Below are positions 52,903-63,450 of a DNA stretch of 64,000 nucleotides, in pieces; positions within the stretch are counted from its first letter, which is position 1, and the number at the start of each line of letters is the position of its first letter. Below the pieces are notes generated by a model that was given only the letters and a program-made list of their open reading frames with translations, was not told the DNA's origin and did no database searches. Source of the stretch: Hyphomicrobiales bacterium (lineage in GTDB: Bacteria > Pseudomonadota > Alphaproteobacteria > Rhizobiales > Xanthobacteraceae); NCBI GenBank assembly GCA_021730985.1, contig JAKFYI010000027.1, forward strand, positions 62,001 to 126,000, read 5' to 3'. The position numbers were made by a program, and so were the translations under genes.

Positions 52903-53865
52903 TCAGCGAATTCGAAGTCGCTTGGCTGGCTCTTTCTTCTCGTTTTCGCCCGAACCCACGATGACTGCGCCGCGGCCGCGCGTGTACTGCGTCAACGATC
53001 GCGTCACGCTGTCCAGCATGGCGGCTGCCGCCGGCATCAGCGTCTGACTTTGACGGGTGATGATGCCGATGGTCCGCGGGATGCGCGGTCGGATCAGCGG
53101 CACGAAGGCGAGCCCATTCATATCGATCGGCCTCGTCAGCATCGGCACCAGCGTGATGCCGAGCTTGGCCCGGACGCAATTCATCAGCGATGGCCGGCTG
53201 GTCACGATCATGGCGGGATCGTCAACCCCTTCGCCAAGACCACGGCCGCGAACCAGTTCGAATACGTCGCTGCCGATGAACTTTTCGCCTTCCAGAGCGC
53301 TCCAAGGGACGGGCTTGTTCTTTTGCGCCAGCGGATGATCGCGAGAGCAAAGCGCTCCGAAAGAATCCACCGCAATGGGCCGGCAAGTCAGCTTGGGGTC
53401 TTCGATTGCCCAGCTTGCAATTCCGATATCGACGGTGCCATCAGCCACGAGATTACGAATTTGATGCGAACGCTGATCCGTTGCCCGCACCCGGATATCG
53501 GGATGGTCCTTGCCGAATTCGATCAGCAGCTTGGCAAGCCATTCCTCGGACAGAAACGGAATCACGGCGAGCGACACCGATCCCCGCTCGGCGAGCGCAA
53601 GCTGCCGCACGTCGGCCACCGCCCGATCGTGCGTCGCCAGCAGATCCTGGAAGATGGGAAACAGCGACTGCGCCAGCGGCGTCAGCTTGGCGCGCCGGCC
53701 CTCCTCGAACAGCTTGCCGCCGACCTGGCGTTCGAGATGGCGCATGGCCGCCGATACGGCGGCCTGGGAGCGGAACGTACCGGTGGCTGCGGCGCGAAAG
53801 CTGCCGCTCATGGCTGTGATCACGAATTGCCGGATTTGCTGGATCCGCAAGGGCTCGGCAGCCAT
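52903..53865 (-). CDS. LysR-family transcriptional regulator
   Basis: A 320-residue LysR-type regulator. Helix-turn-helix at residues ~6-65 (IRQFVITAMSGSFRAAA, SQAAVSAAMRHLERQVGGKLFEE); the effector domain starts near residue 92 (GSVSLAVIPFLSEEWLAKLL) and contains the usual GIASWAI and DHPLAQ segments. It is transcribed divergently from the luciferase-like monooxygenase/fumarylacetoacetase operon, the classic LysR target layout, and the shared 122-bp region contains a perfect GAACTATAGTTC dyad (53897-53908). The inducer is probably an aromatic intermediate. Confidence 0.88.
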   Translation of the reverse strand: MAAEPLRIQQIRQFVITAMSGSFRAAATGTFRSQAAVSAAMRHLERQVGGKLFEEGRRAKLTPLAQSLFPIFQDLLATHDRAVADVRQLALAERGSVSLAVIPFLSEEWLAKLLIEFGKDHPDIRVRATDQRSHQIRNLVADGTVDIGIASWAIEDPKLTCRPIAVDSFGALCSRDHPLAQKNKPVPWSALEGEKFIGSDVFELVRGRGLGEGVDDPAMIVTSRPSLMNCVRAKLGITLVPMLTRPIDMNGLAFVPLIRPRIPRTIGIITRQSQTLMPAAAAMLDSVTRSLTQYTRGRGAVIVGSGENEKKEPAKRLRIR

Positions 53866-53896
53866 TGGGGCGCGCTCTCCATCCTTAGATATTTTA

Positions 53897-53908
53897 GAAC
53901 TATAGTTC
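53897..53908. promoter_or_regulatory. Probable LysR operator dyad
   Basis: GAACTATAGTTC is a perfect 12-bp inverted repeat between the lysR-type gene and the divergent monooxygenase operon. It lies in an AT-rich island, 31 bases from the lysR start. Position and symmetry fit a LysR recognition site that controls both directions. Confidence 0.55.
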
Positions 53909-53987
53909 GGTAAATTTAGTTTGGCAAAAGTTACGCCGCGGCCAACACTCCGCCCCGTTCAGGACGGTCCGGGCAGGAGAGCAGGCT

Positions 53988-55058
53988 ATGAAGTTCGGCA
54001 TCTTCGACTACATCGACCGCCGCGACGAGCCGCTGCCGCAGACCTACGACGAGCGGATGACGCTGCTGCAGGCCGCCGAGGCCGCCGGATTCTACGGCTA
54101 TCATGTGACCGAGCACCACGCGACGCCGCTGTCCGCCACGCCCTCGCCGGCGGTGTTCCTGGCTGCGGCCGCCCGCGAGACCAAACGTCTTCGTCTCGGC
54201 GCCCTGCTGTTCCTGCTGCCGCTCTACCACCCGTTCCGGCTGCTGGAAGAACTATACATGCTGGACAACCTGAGCCGAGGCCGGCTCGACATCGGTCTCG
54301 GGCGCGGCGTGTCGCCGTTCGAGTTCGCCGCCTTCGGCGAAGACTTCAAGCAGAGCGAAGGCATCTACGCGGAGACGCTCGACATCATCCGCAACGGGCT
54401 GACGCAGAAGCATCTCGATCATCAGGGCAAGCGCTACCGGTTCGATCGCGTTCCGATGGTGATGGACTGGGTGCAGAAGCCCCACCCGCCGCTCTGGTAC
54501 GGCCTGCGCAGCGGCTCCGAGGGTTCGCTGCTGCCCGCCCGGCTCGGCATGAACGTGGTCACACTGGGCAATAGCGAGCGTTCGACGCAGGCCATCGCCC
54601 GCTTCCGCGGCGCATGGGCCGAACATGCGCCGGAGCGAAAGAAGAACGGTTGCGACGTGGCCGAATCGATGATCGGCATGGTGCGCGGCATGTTCATCGC
54701 CGACACCGACGCCGAGGCCGAACGCCTCGCCCGCCCGGCCTACAAGCTGTGGTTCGAGAACCTGATGTGGCTCTGGCGCGAGAACAATTCGTTCCCGGGA
54801 ATTCCGTTGTCGCAAGACTACGACGAATCCCGGCGCGACGGATCTCTGGTCGTCGGCAGTCCGGACACCGTGCGCTGTGAGTTCGTGGCGCAGGCGCATC
54901 GCTGCAAGCACAACTACCTGGTGCTGAAGCTGGCCTTCGGCTCGTTCACCCACGCCCAGGAAATGCGGTCGCTCGAGCTGTTCCGGCGCGAGGTGATGCC
55001 GGCGTTGATTGACCTGAAGATCGACACCAGCGAACTTGCGCCCGCCGGCGCCGCCTAG
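53988..55058 (+). CDS. Luciferase-like (LLM) flavin-dependent monooxygenase
   Basis: A 356-residue bacterial-luciferase-fold enzyme: GFYGYHVTEHHATPLSATPSPAVFLA near residue 35, LGALLFLLPLYHPFRLLEEL, DNLSRGRLDIGLGRG, and a C-terminal VGSPDTVRCEFV, all typical of LLM-class proteins that take reduced FMN(H2) from a separate reductase. The start has AGGAGA nine bases upstream. It heads a plus-strand operon with fumarylacetoacetase, a cupin and an SDR, and is divergent from LysR. The cut-off gene at the right edge (63451-64000) is a close paralogue. It may perform a Baeyer-Villiger or ring-hydroxylation step upstream of the fumarylacetoacetase. Confidence 0.85.
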   Translation: MKFGIFDYIDRRDEPLPQTYDERMTLLQAAEAAGFYGYHVTEHHATPLSATPSPAVFLAAAARETKRLRLGALLFLLPLYHPFRLLEELYMLDNLSRGRLDIGLGRGVSPFEFAAFGEDFKQSEGIYAETLDIIRNGLTQKHLDHQGKRYRFDRVPMVMDWVQKPHPPLWYGLRSGSEGSLLPARLGMNVVTLGNSERSTQAIARFRGAWAEHAPERKKNGCDVAESMIGMVRGMFIADTDAEAERLARPAYKLWFENLMWLWRENNSFPGIPLSQDYDESRRDGSLVVGSPDTVRCEFVAQAHRCKHNYLVLKLAFGSFTHAQEMRSLELFRREVMPALIDLKIDTSELAPAGAA

Positions 55059-55131
55059 ACGCTGCGCGGCTGCACCGGCTGAGCGCACGCAACGCAGACG
55101 CTCCAAGAAGCCGAGCAATCGGGAGGGAACG

Positions 55132-56463
55132 ATGTCCAAGCTCAATGCCACGCACGACCCGTCACGCCGCAGCTTCGTGCAATCGGCCAATCGTCCAGAC
55201 ACCGATTTTCCGATCCAGAATCTGCCGTTCGGCGTGTTTCGGCGGCGCGGCGGCGAGCCGCAGGGCGGCGTGGCGATCGGCGACCGCATCTTCGACCTCA
55301 AGGCCGGAGTCGAGGCCGGGCTGTTTTCCGGCCAGGCCAAGGTCGCGGCGCAGGCCGCGTCTGGTTCGACGCTCAATCCGGTCATGATGTTGGACAGCGC
55401 CCACGCCTCGGCGTTGCGCGCGCGCCTGTCCGATTTGCTGCGCCAGGGCGCGCCGGAGGCCGCGCCAATCCAAGGGCTCGGCGGCAAGATTCTGGCGCCG
55501 ATGGCGGACGTCAAGATGGAACTGCCGGCGTCGATTGCGTCGTTCACCGACTACTTCACGTCGATCTTCCACGCCGAACGTGGCGGACGGGTGCGAAATC
55601 CCGACCAGCCGCTGACTCCCAATTTCAAGCACATCCCGATCGCCTACAACGGTCGCGCCACGTCGCTGCGCGTCAGCAGCGAACCGTTCAAGCGGCCCAA
55701 CGGCCAGTTCCGCGCAAAAGGTGGCGAGCTTCAGTTCGGACCGGAGCCGCGGCTGGATTTCGAGCTCGAGGTCGGCGCGCTGATGCGCGGCAACGCCCAG
55801 GGGACGCCGATTCCGCTGTCCATGGCAGAGAGTCATATCTTCGGCTACTGCCTGGTCAACGACTGGTCCGCCCGCGCCATTCAAGCGTGGGAAACCGTCC
55901 CGGCGGGGCCGTTCCAAGGCAAGAGCTTCTGCACCACCGTGTCGCCCTGGGTGGTGACAGGCGAAGCCCTTGCGCCGTTTCGTTGCGCCGCATTCCAGCG
56001 CGCAGCCGACGATCCCAAGCCGCTGCCGTACCTCGCCTCCGCGGACAACGAGGCGAACGGCGGGATCGACCTGCAACTGGAGGCCTATATCCTCACGCCC
56101 AAAATGCGTGCGGCAAACCAAGAGCCTTCCCAAATCACGTTGACCAATCTCACTACGCTCTACTGGACGTTCGCGCAGATGGTCACCTATCACGCCAGCA
56201 ACGGCTGCAACTTCCTGCCTGGCGACCTGATTGCCAGCGGCACCACGTCAGGTCCGACGGACGAGAGCCGCGCCTGCCTCAACGAACTTAGCGCCTATGG
56301 CACGGCGGACATCCCGCTTCACAACGGCGAGGCTCGGCGCTATCTGGAAGACGGCGACGATCTGATCATGCGCGCCCATGCCCGACGCGGCGGCTGCGTT
56401 ACCATCGGATTCGGCGACTGTACCGGGCGCGTCGAGCCTGCCGTGCCCTGGCCGGCAAACTGA
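55132..56463 (+). CDS. Fumarylacetoacetase-type hydrolase
   Basis: A 443-residue enzyme matching full-length eukaryote-type fumarylacetoacetase instead of the short FAH-domain hydrolases. Active-site segments: DYFTSIFHAERGG (the FTD-y-x-SI-x-HA motif with metal Asp and catalytic His), FELEVGALMRG (metal Glu pair), GYCLVNDWSARAIQAWE (metal Asp), and SGTTSGPTDESRACLNEL. It cleaves the C-C bond of fumarylacetoacetate or a related acylpyruvate, giving two acids. The ATG at 55132 follows GGGAGG; the frame open to 55036 is not coding-like. No homogentisate dioxygenase or maleylacetoacetate isomerase lies nearby, so the true substrate may be another diketo acid made by the monooxygenase. Confidence 0.85.
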   Translation: MSKLNATHDPSRRSFVQSANRPDTDFPIQNLPFGVFRRRGGEPQGGVAIGDRIFDLKAGVEAGLFSGQAKVAAQAASGSTLNPVMMLDSAHASALRARLSDLLRQGAPEAAPIQGLGGKILAPMADVKMELPASIASFTDYFTSIFHAERGGRVRNPDQPLTPNFKHIPIAYNGRATSLRVSSEPFKRPNGQFRAKGGELQFGPEPRLDFELEVGALMRGNAQGTPIPLSMAESHIFGYCLVNDWSARAIQAWETVPAGPFQGKSFCTTVSPWVVTGEALAPFRCAAFQRAADDPKPLPYLASADNEANGGIDLQLEAYILTPKMRAANQEPSQITLTNLTTLYWTFAQMVTYHASNGCNFLPGDLIASGTTSGPTDESRACLNELSAYGTADIPLHNGEARRYLEDGDDLIMRAHARRGGCVTIGFGDCTGRVEPAVPWPAN

Positions 56464-56472
56464 CCCTCGGTC

Positions 56473-57012
56473 ATGAATTCGTTGCCGCCGATCCGGCGCA
56501 TCATCACCGAGGAAGGCACCGACGGCCGGGCCCGGATCGTTGCCGACGGCCCCTCGCCATCGGTCAAGTCCGTGGCCGAGCGCCCCGGCTACCGCATCAC
56601 CAACCTGTGGCGAACCACATCGAGCCCGCCGCCGATCGGCGAGCCGGACGCCATCGCCCAGCACCAGGGCCTCGGCCCGATGAAGGGCGGCACGGTGCTG
56701 CGTGTCGTCGATTATCCGCCGGAGTCCGGCAACGCGGCCGAGCGCAAGCGGCAGCAGGCCGCGAGCTTCGGCCAGTTGTTCAAGGATGCCGAGCACCGGC
56801 TGGACAGCGCCAAGCATCCCGGCATGCACCGCACCGACACCATCGACTACGCCATCGTGCTCGAGGGCGAGATCGTCGCCATCCTCGACGAGCACGAGAC
56901 TGTCATGAAGGCCGGCGACATCATGATCCAGCGCGGAACGGCCCACGCCTGGGCGAACCGCTCCGGCAAGCCGGCACGGATCGCCTTTGTCCTGGTCGAC
57001 GCGACACGCTGA
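56473..57012 (+). CDS. Cupin-domain protein
   Basis: A 179-residue single-domain cupin. Motif 1 reads MHRTDTIDYAIVLEGEI (H in HRTD, Glu in LEGE) and motif 2 GDIMIQRGTAHAWAN, so a metal site is possible although not all canonical His residues are present. Related proteins are found in aromatic and benzoyl-type catabolic clusters as isomerases, dioxygenase-like enzymes or small-molecule sensors. It starts nine bases after fumarylacetoacetase's stop and ends 42 bases before the SDR, so it belongs to the same operon. No specific function is assigned. Confidence 0.78.
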   Translation: MNSLPPIRRIITEEGTDGRARIVADGPSPSVKSVAERPGYRITNLWRTTSSPPPIGEPDAIAQHQGLGPMKGGTVLRVVDYPPESGNAAERKRQQAASFGQLFKDAEHRLDSAKHPGMHRTDTIDYAIVLEGEIVAILDEHETVMKAGDIMIQRGTAHAWANRSGKPARIAFVLVDATR

Positions 57013-57054
57013 ACCCTCCGCGAATACGCCGCGAGCATCCGTGAAAGTGCCCCC

Positions 57055-57834
57055 ATGAGCTTCGAACTGAATCTGACCGGCCGCACCGCCTTGATCACCG
57101 GGGCGTCGCGCGGCATCGGCCGAGCCATCGCGGAAGCCTTCGCCGAGCAAGGCTGCCATCTGCATCTCGCCTCCCGCACCGAAAACGACTTGCGCACGGT
57201 CCAGGACGCGATCCGCGGCCGTTTCAACGTCGAGGTCGCAATCCACCCGTCGGACCTCGCCGACGGCGACACCTGCCGCCAGCTCGCCGCGGCCAGCGGA
57301 ACGGTGGACATTCTCATCAACAATGCGGGCGCTATCCCAAGCGGCGACCTGCTGTCGATCGACGAGGACCGATGGCGCCAGGCATGGGATCTCAAGGTGT
57401 TCGGCTTCATCAACCTGTCACGCGCCGTCTACGCCGGCATGAAGGCACGAAAACGCGGAGTGATCGTCAACATCATGGGCGGTGTCGGAGAGCGCCCGGA
57501 CGCCGCTTACATCGTCGGCAGCGCCGGCAACGCCGGCCTGGCCGCCTTCACCCGGGCGCTCGGCGGACGCAGCCTCGACGACGGCATCCGCGTGGTCGGC
57601 ATCAATCCGGGCATGATCGCCACCGAGCGGATGCAGAAGCTGCTCGAGGAGCGCGCCGAAAAGGCCCACGGCGACAGGTCCCGCTGGCAGGAATTCACCG
57701 CGGCCCTGCCGCTCGGCCGCGGCGGCAAGCCGAGCGAGGTCGCCGACGCGGTGCTGTTCCTGTCCTCGGACCGGGCGAGCTACATCAGCGGCGCGGTGCT
57801 CGCAATCGACGGCGGCTCGTCCCACCGGCGCTAG
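57055..57834 (+). CDS. Short-chain dehydrogenase/reductase lacking the canonical Lys
   Basis: A 259-residue SDR. Cofactor motif TGASRGIGRA and structural NNAG are normal. The catalytic segment reads AAYIVGSAGNAGL: Tyr is present, but the residue four positions later, Lys in the YxxxK motif, is Ser. This change is shared by a recognisable SDR subset, so it is probably an inherited variant and not a mutation. The final GGKPSEVADAVLFLSSDRASYISG is typical. It would oxidise or reduce a hydroxy/keto intermediate if still active. Last gene of the operon begun at 53988; it converges on an acyl-CoA dehydrogenase with 13 bases between the stops. Confidence 0.82.
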   Translation: MSFELNLTGRTALITGASRGIGRAIAEAFAEQGCHLHLASRTENDLRTVQDAIRGRFNVEVAIHPSDLADGDTCRQLAAASGTVDILINNAGAIPSGDLLSIDEDRWRQAWDLKVFGFINLSRAVYAGMKARKRGVIVNIMGGVGERPDAAYIVGSAGNAGLAAFTRALGGRSLDDGIRVVGINPGMIATERMQKLLEERAEKAHGDRSRWQEFTAALPLGRGGKPSEVADAVLFLSSDRASYISGAVLAIDGGSSHRR

Positions 57835-57847
57835 GCGGCCAGTTCCG

Positions 57848-58999
57848 TCATTCGTCCTGGAAAAGCCCGCCGCCGGCGGCGAGTTCGCCGAGATGGTGCT
57901 CGCTGTCGCCCAGCAGGATATCGAGCATGGTCAGGCGCTTGAAATAGTGCCCTGCCTTGTACTCCATCGTCATCCCGATGCCGCCGTGAAGCTGGATCGC
58001 CTGCTCGCCGATGTAGCGGCCTGACCGACCGATCTGCACCTTGGCCGCCGACATTGCCCGGCCGCGCTCGGCCGCATTGCTGGACGAAACCATCATAGTC
58101 GCGAACAAAGCCATGCTGCGCGCCTGCTCGAGCGACATGAACATATCGACGGCGCGATGCTGCAGCGCCTGAAAACTCCCGATCTTCACGCCGAACTGCT
58201 CGCGCTGCTTGAGATAGTCCACCGTGAGCGCATGAAGCGCGGCCATTGCGCCGACCGCTTCCGCGCAGATCGCCGCGGTCGCCTCATCGAAAACACGCGC
58301 CAATATAGACAGTCCCTGGGCGGGATGCCCAACGACGTCGGCCGTACTTGCATGAACGCTGTCGAGCGTCACCGTGGCGGCGCGCAGTCCGTCCTGCGTC
58401 GGATAGCCATGCCGGCTGACTCCCTGCGCCCTGGCATCGACCAGGAACAAGCCGACGCCATCGGCGTCCTGCGTCGCACCGGCCGTGCGCGCGCTGACGA
58501 TCAACCGGTCGACGCTGTCGCCCTGCAGAACCAGATCCTTGCGCCCCTGCAGAATCCAGCCGTCACCGGATCTTTTCGCCGTGACCGCGACGTGATCGCG
58601 CGCGTAGCGCGCCTCGCGCTCGTGGTGCGCGAGCGCCAAGGTCATCTCGCCGGCGACGATCCTTGGGATGATGGCTTCACGCTGCGCCGCGCCGGCGCCG
58701 TGACGAAGGATTCCCCCGGCGAGAATGATCGTGCCGAAAAACGGCTCCAGCGCCAGTGCGCGCCCGAACGATTCCATCACGATCATGGTTTCGACCGGAG
58801 TACCGGACAGTCCGCCGTCCTGCTGATCGAACGGCAGGGCCAGCAGGCCGAGCTCGGCGTATTTCCGCCACACCGCGCGGCTCCAGCCTTCCGCTTCGCG
58901 CCGGTATTTCTGGCGCAACTCGAACGTGTAGCGATCCGCCATCAGGCGCTCGACGCTGTCCTGGATCATCCGCTGGTCTTCGGTGAGGTCAAAGTCCAT
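57848..58999 (-). CDS. Acyl-CoA dehydrogenase, small-subunit type (PimD-like)
   Basis: A 383-residue FAD-dependent acyl-CoA dehydrogenase: N-terminal helical domain FDLTEDQRMIQDSVERLM, middle strand domain and C-terminal QFGVKIGSFQALQHRAVDMF and QLHGGIGMTMEY blocks. It starts eight bases after the upstream acyl-CoA dehydrogenase, so the two are coupled and may form a heteromer, as PimC/PimD do in pimeloyl-CoA oxidation in Rhodopseudomonas palustris. It introduces a 2,3 double bond in an acyl-CoA, giving the substrate for the FadB-type protein encoded first in this operon. Confidence 0.84.
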   Translation of the reverse strand: MDFDLTEDQRMIQDSVERLMADRYTFELRQKYRREAEGWSRAVWRKYAELGLLALPFDQQDGGLSGTPVETMIVMESFGRALALEPFFGTIILAGGILRHGAGAAQREAIIPRIVAGEMTLALAHHEREARYARDHVAVTAKRSGDGWILQGRKDLVLQGDSVDRLIVSARTAGATQDADGVGLFLVDARAQGVSRHGYPTQDGLRAATVTLDSVHASTADVVGHPAQGLSILARVFDEATAAICAEAVGAMAALHALTVDYLKQREQFGVKIGSFQALQHRAVDMFMSLEQARSMALFATMMVSSSNAAERGRAMSAAKVQIGRSGRYIGEQAIQLHGGIGMTMEYKAGHYFKRLTMLDILLGDSEHHLGELAAGGGLFQDE

Positions 59000-59007
59000 G
59001 CGACGCC

Positions 59008-60207
59008 TCAAAGACCAAGGATCGAACGGGCGACGATGTTCTTCTGGATTTCATTCGAGCCGCCGTAGATCGAAATCTTCCGCCAGTTGTAATAGGTCGG
59101 CGCGGCCGTCATCTCCCACAGTTCGCCGAACGCCAGCGCGCCGCCGATGTCGTCGCCGAGCCCATACGGCATCGCCTGCGGGCCGACGACCTGGAGCAGC
59201 AGTTCCGCAGTGGCCTGCTGGATTTCAGAGCCCTTGATCTTGAGAATGGATGAAGCCGGATCGGGCGTTCCCCTGCCGGCCCGGTTGCGTTCGGCGGCGA
59301 CGACCCGAAGCTGGGTGATCTCCAGCGCCTTCAGTTCGACCTCGAGCGACGCCAGCTTGCGGCGGAAGATGTCGTCATCGAGAAGCGGGCGTCCCCTCAC
59401 CTGGACGCGCGCGGCCAGTTCCTTGATCCGCCGGATGCGCTCTTTGGATACGCCGACGCGCGCAATGTTGGTGCGCTCGGAGCCGAGCAGGAACTTGGCG
59501 TAATCCCAGCCCTTGTTCTCCTCGCCGACCAGATTGTCGGCCGGCACGCGCACGTCGTCGAAGAAGATCTCGTTGATCTCGTGGCCACCGTCGATGGTCT
59601 CGATCGGCCGCACCACGACGCCCTTCGATTTCATGTCGATGAGCAGGAACGAGATGCCCCGCTGCTTCTTGGCCGCGGGGTCGGTGCGCACCAGACAGAA
59701 GACCCAGTCGGCGTATTGCGCGTAGGTCGTCCAGGTCTTCTGGCCGTTGACGACATATTCGCCGCCGTCGCGCCGCGCCGTGGTCTTGAGCGCCGCCAGG
59801 TCCGAACCTGCCGCGGGCTCGGAGAAGCCCTGACACCACCAGTCGTCGAGGTTGGCGATGCGCGGCAGGAAGCGGCGCTTCTGCGCCTCGCTGCCGAAGG
59901 CGATGATCACCGGCCCCACCATGAAGACGCCATAGGCCAGCGGCCGCGGCGCCGGCGCCATCTGGATCTCCTCCATGAAGATGTATTGCTGGATCGGACC
60001 CCAGCCGGTGCCACCCCATTCCTTCGGCCAGTTGGCGACCGACCAGCCGCGCCGGTTCAGGATGCGCTGCCAAGCGACCACGTCGTCGCGCGACAGATCG
60101 CGGCCCTCCACCATCTTGTGCCGGATTGAGGCTGGAAGCGCGGCGCGGATAAAGCTGCGCACCTCGTCGCGAAAGGCGATTTCCTCGGGCGTGAAACGCA
60201 GATCCAT
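59008..60207 (-). CDS. Acyl-CoA dehydrogenase, large-subunit type (PimC-like)
   Basis: A 399-residue acyl-CoA dehydrogenase: WSVANWPKEWGGTGW and the FAD/substrate motif WCQGFSEPAAGSDLAALKT are intact, then NGQKTWTTYAQYADW and the C-terminal YGGSNEIQKNIVARSILGL. The ATG at 60207 fits family starts; the frame open to 60423 is the neighbour's 3' end in another frame. It starts 22 bases after the FadB-like stop. With its small partner it is suited to dicarboxyl-CoA, alicyclic or branched acyl-CoA compounds (inference from PimC/PimD resemblance). Confidence 0.86.
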   Translation of the reverse strand: MDLRFTPEEIAFRDEVRSFIRAALPASIRHKMVEGRDLSRDDVVAWQRILNRRGWSVANWPKEWGGTGWGPIQQYIFMEEIQMAPAPRPLAYGVFMVGPVIIAFGSEAQKRRFLPRIANLDDWWCQGFSEPAAGSDLAALKTTARRDGGEYVVNGQKTWTTYAQYADWVFCLVRTDPAAKKQRGISFLLIDMKSKGVVVRPIETIDGGHEINEIFFDDVRVPADNLVGEENKGWDYAKFLLGSERTNIARVGVSKERIRRIKELAARVQVRGRPLLDDDIFRRKLASLEVELKALEITQLRVVAAERNRAGRGTPDPASSILKIKGSEIQQATAELLLQVVGPQAMPYGLGDDIGGALAFGELWEMTAAPTYYNWRKISIYGGSNEIQKNIVARSILGL

Positions 60208-60229
60208 GACGGGGCTTTCGGGAATTCGA

Positions 60230-62332
<2,103 letters not shown>

Positions 62333-62419
62333 GATCGCTTGCCTCGGCCGAGGGTGAGTTGCGTTATGGACGTCTAGGCGACTTCGAACAACCCGGCCGC
62401 GCCCATTCCGCCGGCGGCT

Positions 62420-63391
62420 CTACTTGGTGACGATGCCCGCCTCTTTGACGACCCGCGTCCAGCGCTCGACATCGCTCGCGATCAGTCCGGCGAAGGCTGC
62501 CGGCGAGCCGCCCGCGATCCGCAAGCCCTGGGCCTCGAATACGGTTTTGAATTTCGGCGACCCCAGCATCTCCGTGAGCGTCGCGTTGTAGCGGTTGACG
62601 ATATCGGCGGGGATGCCGGCGGGGCCCAGGAGACCGTACCAGGAATCCACATCGACGCCGTCGAAACCGGATTCGCTCAAGGTCGGCACCTGAGGCGCCT
62701 TGGAGAGCCGCAGCTTGCCGCTTATCGCCAGAAGATCGAGCTGTTTCGCTTCATAGAGCGGCTCGCTCTGGTGCGAGGGAATGAACATGGCGCTGACGAA
62801 ACCGCCGACCAGCTCGCGGACCGCGCCGGCCGACGACGGGTACGGCACATGCGTCATCTTGATGCCCGCCCGCGACGCGAACAGTTCCATCGCCAGATGC
62901 TGCGGCGTGCCCGGGCCGGTGGAGGCATAGTTGATCTCGTTGGGCCGCTTCTTGACGATCTCGACGAACTCCTTGAGCGAGCCGGCCTTCACCGACGGAT
63001 GCACCGCAAGGGCCATGGATCCCCGCGCCATTTCGATGATCGGCGTGAGGCTTTTCACCGGGTCATAGGGCATGGTCTTGAAGAATCCGACGTTGGTGGT
63101 GAGCGTGTTCGCGGCCATCAGCAGAGTGAGCCCATCCGGTTCGGAGGCCGCCACCATGCGAATGGCGATGGTGTGGCTGGCGCCGGCCTTGTTCTCGACC
63201 ACCACCGTCTGGCCCCAGCGCTGCTTCAACTCGTCGGCCACCAGGCGGGCGAGAAAGTCCATGCTGGTGCCCGGCGTGGTGGGAACCACGATGGTGACCG
63301 GCTTGTCGGACAGGCGTTGCGCCACGGCGGGCGCCGCAGTCAGCGCTACAAATGCAACGCAAAATGCAGGCCAAGCGGTCCATCTGCGCAT
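62420..63391 (-). CDS. Bug/TctC-family receptor (7 of 7)
   Basis: A 323-residue periplasmic receptor: signal core AFCVAFVALTAAPAVAQ (cleavage near residue 24), then TIVVPTTPGTSMDFLARL, GQTVVVENKAGASHTIAI, SEPDGLTLLMAA and NEINYASTGPG. It follows the cut-off luciferase-like gene by 59 bases and precedes the FadB-like gene by 87 bases, all on the minus strand, so it may be co-transcribed with either. The ligand is probably the acid entering that oxidation pathway. Confidence 0.86.
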   Translation of the reverse strand: MRRWTAWPAFCVAFVALTAAPAVAQRLSDKPVTIVVPTTPGTSMDFLARLVADELKQRWGQTVVVENKAGASHTIAIRMVAASEPDGLTLLMAANTLTTNVGFFKTMPYDPVKSLTPIIEMARGSMALAVHPSVKAGSLKEFVEIVKKRPNEINYASTGPGTPQHLAMELFASRAGIKMTHVPYPSSAGAVRELVGGFVSAMFIPSHQSEPLYEAKQLDLLAISGKLRLSKAPQVPTLSESGFDGVDVDSWYGLLGPAGIPADIVNRYNATLTEMLGSPKFKTVFEAQGLRIAGGSPAAFAGLIASDVERWTRVVKEAGIVTK

Positions 63392-63450
63392 CGGCGTCTC
63401 CTCGCCCCTCTTGCAGTTTCTTTGACAGCGATGCTTGTCCGGGCTGCCGC

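Noticed and set aside
62342..62353. CCTCGGCCGAGG palindrome upstream of the FadB-like gene
   Set aside because: Perfect but purely GC and short; such palindromes are common by chance in this composition and no regulator is adjacent.
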